From Spirosoma endbachense (lineage in GTDB: Bacteria; Bacteroidota; Bacteroidia; Cytophagales; Spirosomataceae), in contig NZ_CP045997.1 in assembly GCF_010233585.1 (NCBI RefSeq), positions 1,101,211-1,165,210 on the forward strand: DNA of 64,000 nucleotides, given 5' to 3'. The translations under genes were made by a program, and so were the position numbers. The notes under the pieces are model-generated. The model saw only the letters and a list, made by a program, of their open reading frames with translations, did not search any database and had not been told where the DNA came from. This document shows, one piece after another, positions 60,831 to 64,000 of the stretch. Positions within the stretch are counted from its first letter, which is position 1. Each line of letters opens with the position of its first letter.

Positions 60831-61442
60831 TTATAAAACGCCTTCTTCAGTGAGGATGGCGGCTACGTTCAGTGTTACAGTATCAAGTACTGGAACTGTA
60901 GCATCCCAGTTGAGGGTCAGCCAGTTCTCACCCTGAGTAGCCACAAATATTTTGCGGGATTGGGTCGTAATCCAGATGACACGTTCTGTTCCGAAGTTGA
61001 GCATGGCCTGGGTTTTGGCGTAGATATAATCCTGCTCCATCGCCGGAAATGCTTCGAGGTCTACTTTGATGTCGACTTCGACGACAACCCTGGGCGCTAC
61101 GTCGAAAAACTTCCCTTTGACGGTCACTTTTTCTTTTTCGTAGAGTGCAATGTCCTTCGACAGATTGTCACCTAACCTGAGGTGAAGGCCAGGCTCATTG
61201 GTGACTACCCAATATGCTTTTCGGTCAACATGATTACCCAGATACAAGCGTAATGTAGAGACAATAATTGCCTGTAGGTCGCTGCAACCCATGATTTCGC
61301 CGGGAGTTTTCCGTTTAGCTAATACCTCCTTATAGCCCTTTCTGTATAAAGGACGCCCGTTGAGTGTTTCGTAAATCAGGTAGGAAGGTATTTGCTGGGC
61401 GACTTCAAGCGCCTGAGTTGCTGCTTCTGTTGCCATGGCCAT
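60831..61442 (-). CDS. Uma2 family (DUF820) nuclease-like protein
   Basis: About 203 residues from ATG 61442 (or 61436). The Uma2 restriction-endonuclease-like fold is seen at YKEVLAKRKTPGEIMG, LGDNLSKDIALYEKE (family Asp), VVVEVDIKVDLE (family Glu-x-Asp) and YIYAKTQAMLNFGTERVIWI. Members are common in Bacteroidota and cyanobacteria, with unknown targets. Ends only 3 bp from the rsgA stop, convergent. Confidence 0.85.
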   Translation of the reverse strand: MAMATEAATQALEVAQQIPSYLIYETLNGRPLYRKGYKEVLAKRKTPGEIMGCSDLQAIIVSTLRLYLGNHVDRKAYWVVTNEPGLHLRLGDNLSKDIALYEKEKVTVKGKFFDVAPRVVVEVDIKVDLEAFPAMEQDYIYAKTQAMLNFGTERVIWITTQSRKIFVATQGENWLTLNWDATVPVLDTVTLNVAAILTEEGVL

Positions 61443-61538
61443 GCGATTTAGTACAATACTACACAAATTTAAGCAATACGGAGAGGCCGCTTTGCTGATA
61501 GATAAGACGTTGCTGTATCCGCAAAGTAACCTCTACGT

Positions 61539-62930
61539 TCAGTTTGTCATGGCAGCTAATAGATCGGCCTGAGTGATGATATGTACCTGTTCTCTTTCGT
61601 CGCGGACGAGCAGAGCTTTGTTATCGCGGTCAATCAGCGACGACAGGGAGTCAATGGTATTGTCCAGACCAACGAACTTAAACGGTTTATCCATTACCTG
61701 GCTTACTGGTTTATCCTTCACGGCTGGGTCTTCGATGAGTTTGGTAAGAATTGTAGAATCCGTAAGGCTACCAATAATGTGCCCTGCTTCGTCGGTAACC
61801 GGAATCTGCGAAATACTATGCCGATTCAATACATGAATAGCCTGCCCCACCGAAACGCCTGAACCAATGGTTGTTAGCTGTGGTGCTGACCCATCGATCC
61901 GGCCGTTCTTGTTGTGGATAATATCGCGTGCGGTTTTAAACGCCCGATCTTCCAGAAAACCGTGATCCTTCATCCAGCTATCATTATAAATCTTGGCCAG
62001 ATAGCGAGTGCCATGATCGGGCAGTAAGATCACCAGCACGTCGTTGTCGGTCAGGTGGTCTTTAGCCCATTCCAGCGCACCATGTACGGCGGTGCCGCAC
62101 GACCAGCCCACAAATAACCCTTCTTCGCGAGCCAGCCGCCGGGCCATAATGGCCGCGTCTTTGTCGGTGACTTTCACGAAATGATCAATCAGGCTGAAAT
62201 CGACGTTTTGCGGCAGAATGTCTTCACCAATGCCTTCGGTCAGGTATGGATAAATTTCACCCTCGTCGAACTGACCCGTTTCTTTGTATTTCTTGAATAC
62301 AGAACCATACGTGTCGAGCCCAATCGAAACAACGTCCGGATTCTGCTCTTTCAGGAATTTCGAGGTACCGCAGATCGTTCCGCCCGTGCCGACGCCAGCC
62401 GCAAAGTGAGTGATCTGGCCATTGGTATCGCGCCAGAGTTCAGGGCCGGTGGTTTCGTAATGGGCGGCTGTGTTGGCGAGGTTGTCATATTGATTCGGAT
62501 ACAACGAGTTCGGAATGTCGCGGTTAAGCTTCTTCGCAACGGAGTAGTACGAACGTGGATCGTCGGGTGCAACATTGGTGGGGCACACAACGACCTCAGC
62601 ACCAACCGCCCGCAGAATGTCGATCTTCTCCTGCGACTGCTTGTCGGCCATTGTAAAAATGCATTTGTAGCCTTTCCCGATGGCCGCCAGCGCAAGACCC
62701 ATACCCGTGTTGCCACTCGTGCCTTCGATGATGGTGCCGCCGGGTTTCAGTAGCCCTTTTGCTTCCGCATCTTCGATCATGCGAACGGCGATTCGGTCTT
62801 TAACGGAGTTGCCCGGATTGAAATACTCGACTTTAGCCAGAATCGTTCCCCGGATGCCTTTCGTGACTTTATTGAGTTTCACCAGGGGGGTGTTGCCGAT
62901 GGTATCGATGATGGAGTTATAGTAGTTCAT
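61539..62930 (-). CDS. cystathionine beta-synthase-type PLP enzyme with CBS domains
   Basis: A 463-residue enzyme. The PLP fold (about 1-320) shows NTPLVKLNKV, the Schiff-base Lys in GNSVKDRIAVRM, EGTSGNTGMGLALAA, GVGTGGTICGTSKFL and LLPDHGTRY. Two CBS domains occupy about 340-460 (VGQAIHVLNRHSISQIPV and QVMDKPFKFVG), as in eukaryote-like cystathionine beta-synthases. It probably condenses serine or O-acetylserine with homocysteine or sulfide; the exact donor is not clear from sequence. Confidence 0.93.
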   Translation of the reverse strand: MNYYNSIIDTIGNTPLVKLNKVTKGIRGTILAKVEYFNPGNSVKDRIAVRMIEDAEAKGLLKPGGTIIEGTSGNTGMGLALAAIGKGYKCIFTMADKQSQEKIDILRAVGAEVVVCPTNVAPDDPRSYYSVAKKLNRDIPNSLYPNQYDNLANTAAHYETTGPELWRDTNGQITHFAAGVGTGGTICGTSKFLKEQNPDVVSIGLDTYGSVFKKYKETGQFDEGEIYPYLTEGIGEDILPQNVDFSLIDHFVKVTDKDAAIMARRLAREEGLFVGWSCGTAVHGALEWAKDHLTDNDVLVILLPDHGTRYLAKIYNDSWMKDHGFLEDRAFKTARDIIHNKNGRIDGSAPQLTTIGSGVSVGQAIHVLNRHSISQIPVTDEAGHIIGSLTDSTILTKLIEDPAVKDKPVSQVMDKPFKFVGLDNTIDSLSSLIDRDNKALLVRDEREQVHIITQADLLAAMTN

Positions 62931-63292
62931 TGTGGTTAATGCCGTTTGGGCTTAGCTGTGGTTGTTGAGTTCATTTACAAGAGAAACCATCAAGCCGGAA
63001 GTTCGTTTAGCCGATCGATGGACAAACTGCTTTCCTGACTCCGATTATCTCCCGTACGATTTAGGGTTATTTCTTCACAAACTCAAGAAAATGGGCAAAC
63101 CCCGATTCTGGTAACACCCTGATTCGTCAGGTGCTTGCGATTTTCATGAAGAATCGAATACGCTTGATGAGCTAATTTAAACTGTTCAGTGGGTGTTTTA
63201 TGCAGTTCGTTCAACTGGCTGTTTACGAAGCCTTTAGTGCGTTATACCTTTGACTCAATCTTTTAGCCAAAAACAACAAATACGAACAGATC
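62931..63292. other. intergenic region with a promoter box
   Basis: 362 bp between divergent genes. It contains the cystathionine synthase promoter side and the -7-like box at 63245-63252. No supported gene or repeat was recognised. Confidence 0.4.
63245..63252 (+). promoter_or_regulatory. -7 promoter box (TACCTTTG)
   Basis: Matches TAnnTTTG, 40 bp upstream of the start at 63293, parallel to the box preceding its paralogue at 42387. Confidence 0.45.
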
Positions 63293-63703
63293 ATGAAACT
63301 AATTGCTCAATCATTACTGACGGCCCTGCTTTTAAGTACGGCTACTTTTGCATCGGATGTGGTCACGAAATCGACTGCATCAGCTAACCCCACGGTGATT
63401 ACAAACTCGTACAAAGTGGCGGTTTATCCATCAACGACAAAGTCTTCTAAACTACATGTCGTTGTTGAACGGGAGCCAGGACAAACAATGACCATCTACC
63501 TGAAGGATGCCCAGGGCACCAGACTGGCCGAACAGCAGATCAGCAAAAAACAGGGTACATTCCATTTTCAGTTCGATCTGGCCGCTCTGGAGGATGGTAA
63601 TTATAGCGTTCAGGTTATTAGCGGTAACGACGTAGCACTCTATCCGGTTACGCTGAAAACACAGCCTACACAGGCCACATCGCGCACACTGACACTGAAT
63701 TAA
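63293..63703 (+). CDS. small exported beta-sandwich protein (paralogue of 42387)
   Basis: A 136-residue protein with a signal peptide (about 1-20, ending TFAS). The mature domain shows YKVAVYPSTTKSSKLHVVV, MTIYLKDAQGTRLAEQQI, and FDLAALEDGNYSVQV. Compared with the 42387 protein the layout is the same but identity is low outside the DG.Y motif and the strand preceding it. Function unknown; probably periplasmic or surface located. Confidence 0.7.
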   Translation: MKLIAQSLLTALLLSTATFASDVVTKSTASANPTVITNSYKVAVYPSTTKSSKLHVVVEREPGQTMTIYLKDAQGTRLAEQQISKKQGTFHFQFDLAALEDGNYSVQVISGNDVALYPVTLKTQPTQATSRTLTLN

Positions 63704-63726
63704 TTGACAGGGAGTAGAGTAGGAGG

Positions 63727-63757
63727 AAAACCACGGCACATTACGTCGTGGTTTTTT
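63727..63757 (+). terminator. rho-independent terminator
   Basis: Stem AAAACCACG/CGTGGTTTT with an 11-nt loop and a T-tract (TTTTTTT) on the plus strand, 24 bp after the stop of the gene at 63293. Confidence 0.8.
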
Positions 63758-63939
63758 TGGTTAGGTTAAAGTTGTCTGTATTGGTCAAGGAACGCTATGA
63801 CCTGTTCGTGGAAGTGCTTGAAGCTACGGGACTGTTTGGCAAGTTTAGCGAAATCGGTTTTGGCCGCAACTTCCGAGACTGCTCGCTAAACTGTGTCACA
63901 GGTGAATGAAAGGAGTAAAACCTCTAACTTTCACTATCA

Positions 63940-64000
63940 TGACTAACGAGTTCGATTTTGAAGCCTTTAAACAGGCAGCCATCAAAGGCCTTTATGAAGG
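63940..64000 (+). mobile_element. start of an IS256-family-like transposase, cut by window edge
   Basis: The ATG at 63940 opens MTNEFDFEAFKQAAIKGLYE, which resembles the beginning of Bacteroidota IS256-family transposases. Only 20 codons are visible, so catalytic residues cannot be checked. The left terminal repeat should lie between 63760 and 63939; the CTGTGTCACAG-containing stretch near 63890-63902 is a candidate but unproven. Confidence 0.5.

Noticed and set aside
62181..62753. A 190-codon plus-strand frame
   Set aside because: Antisense to the cystathionine synthase-type gene, whose catalytic motifs are all present on the other strand.
1..64000. CRISPR array, prophage, rRNA or tRNA genes
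   Set aside because: No regularly spaced repeats, phage structural genes, rRNA segments or cloverleaf-like tRNA sequences were recognised by reading; a dedicated tRNA scan was not possible.

Overview
The window looks like a chromosomal segment of a Bacteroidota bacterium of the order Cytophagales, most like Spirosoma or a close relative (inference from gene content). The evidence is a SusC/SusD pair with a FecR anti-sigma/ECF sigma pair, several TonB-plug/outer-membrane beta-barrel proteins, a hybrid two-component system ending in an AraC domain, a beta-propeller sensor kinase, DUF5686 and DUF4833 proteins, a YtxJ bacillithiol-type protein, TAnnTTTG promoter boxes and frequent TTG/GTG starts. 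No rRNA, tRNA, CRISPR array or prophage was recognised.

Layout. 1-4 kb: 3' end of an alpha/beta hydrolase, a DUF2945 gene with a truncated DUF3140 partner, and an outer-membrane receptor behind a palindromic operator-like site. 4-12 kb: a multi-PAS histidine kinase, then two copies of an AraC regulator plus polytopic membrane protein cassette, with a decayed extra copy of the membrane gene and a doubly frameshifted NTF2-like gene around them. 12-22 kb: a polysaccharide-utilisation-like locus read leftwards (ECF sigma, FecR, SusC, SusD, then two tandem 444-residue secreted proteins of a family I cannot name, joined by 4-bp overlaps). 22-35 kb: a soluble hybrid kinase, a DUF1624-type acyltransferase, a third copy of the membrane-protein family, a DUF3500 protein, a 1325-residue propeller sensor kinase and an outer-membrane barrel protein. 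A 73-bp element is repeated upstream of the DUF3500 and barrel genes.

35-50 kb: a flavin-dependent monooxygenase, an APC permease, a LolA-like exported protein, another outer-membrane receptor, small exported proteins, DUF4833 and DUF5686 genes, a response-regulator/AraC protein whose 5' end overlaps a divergent HlyD-like adaptor, and a Tat-exported sugar isomerase-like protein. 50-64 kb is mostly housekeeping: rfbA-rfbB-galE nucleotide-sugar genes, a SirB1-like protein, a phosphopantetheinyl transferase, a WD40 protein, a DivIVA-domain protein, folB, ytxJ, waaA, rsgA, a Uma2 nuclease-like protein, a cystathionine beta-synthase-type enzyme, a small exported protein, and the first codons of an IS256-like transposase at the right edge.

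The most interesting non-coding signals are the duplicated 73-bp upstream element with two TTGGCCT repeats 21 bp apart, a family of long palindromes with related 16-nt loops, a cluster of tetraloop hairpins, and a 21-bp sequence kept identical between the two AraC/membrane cassettes.
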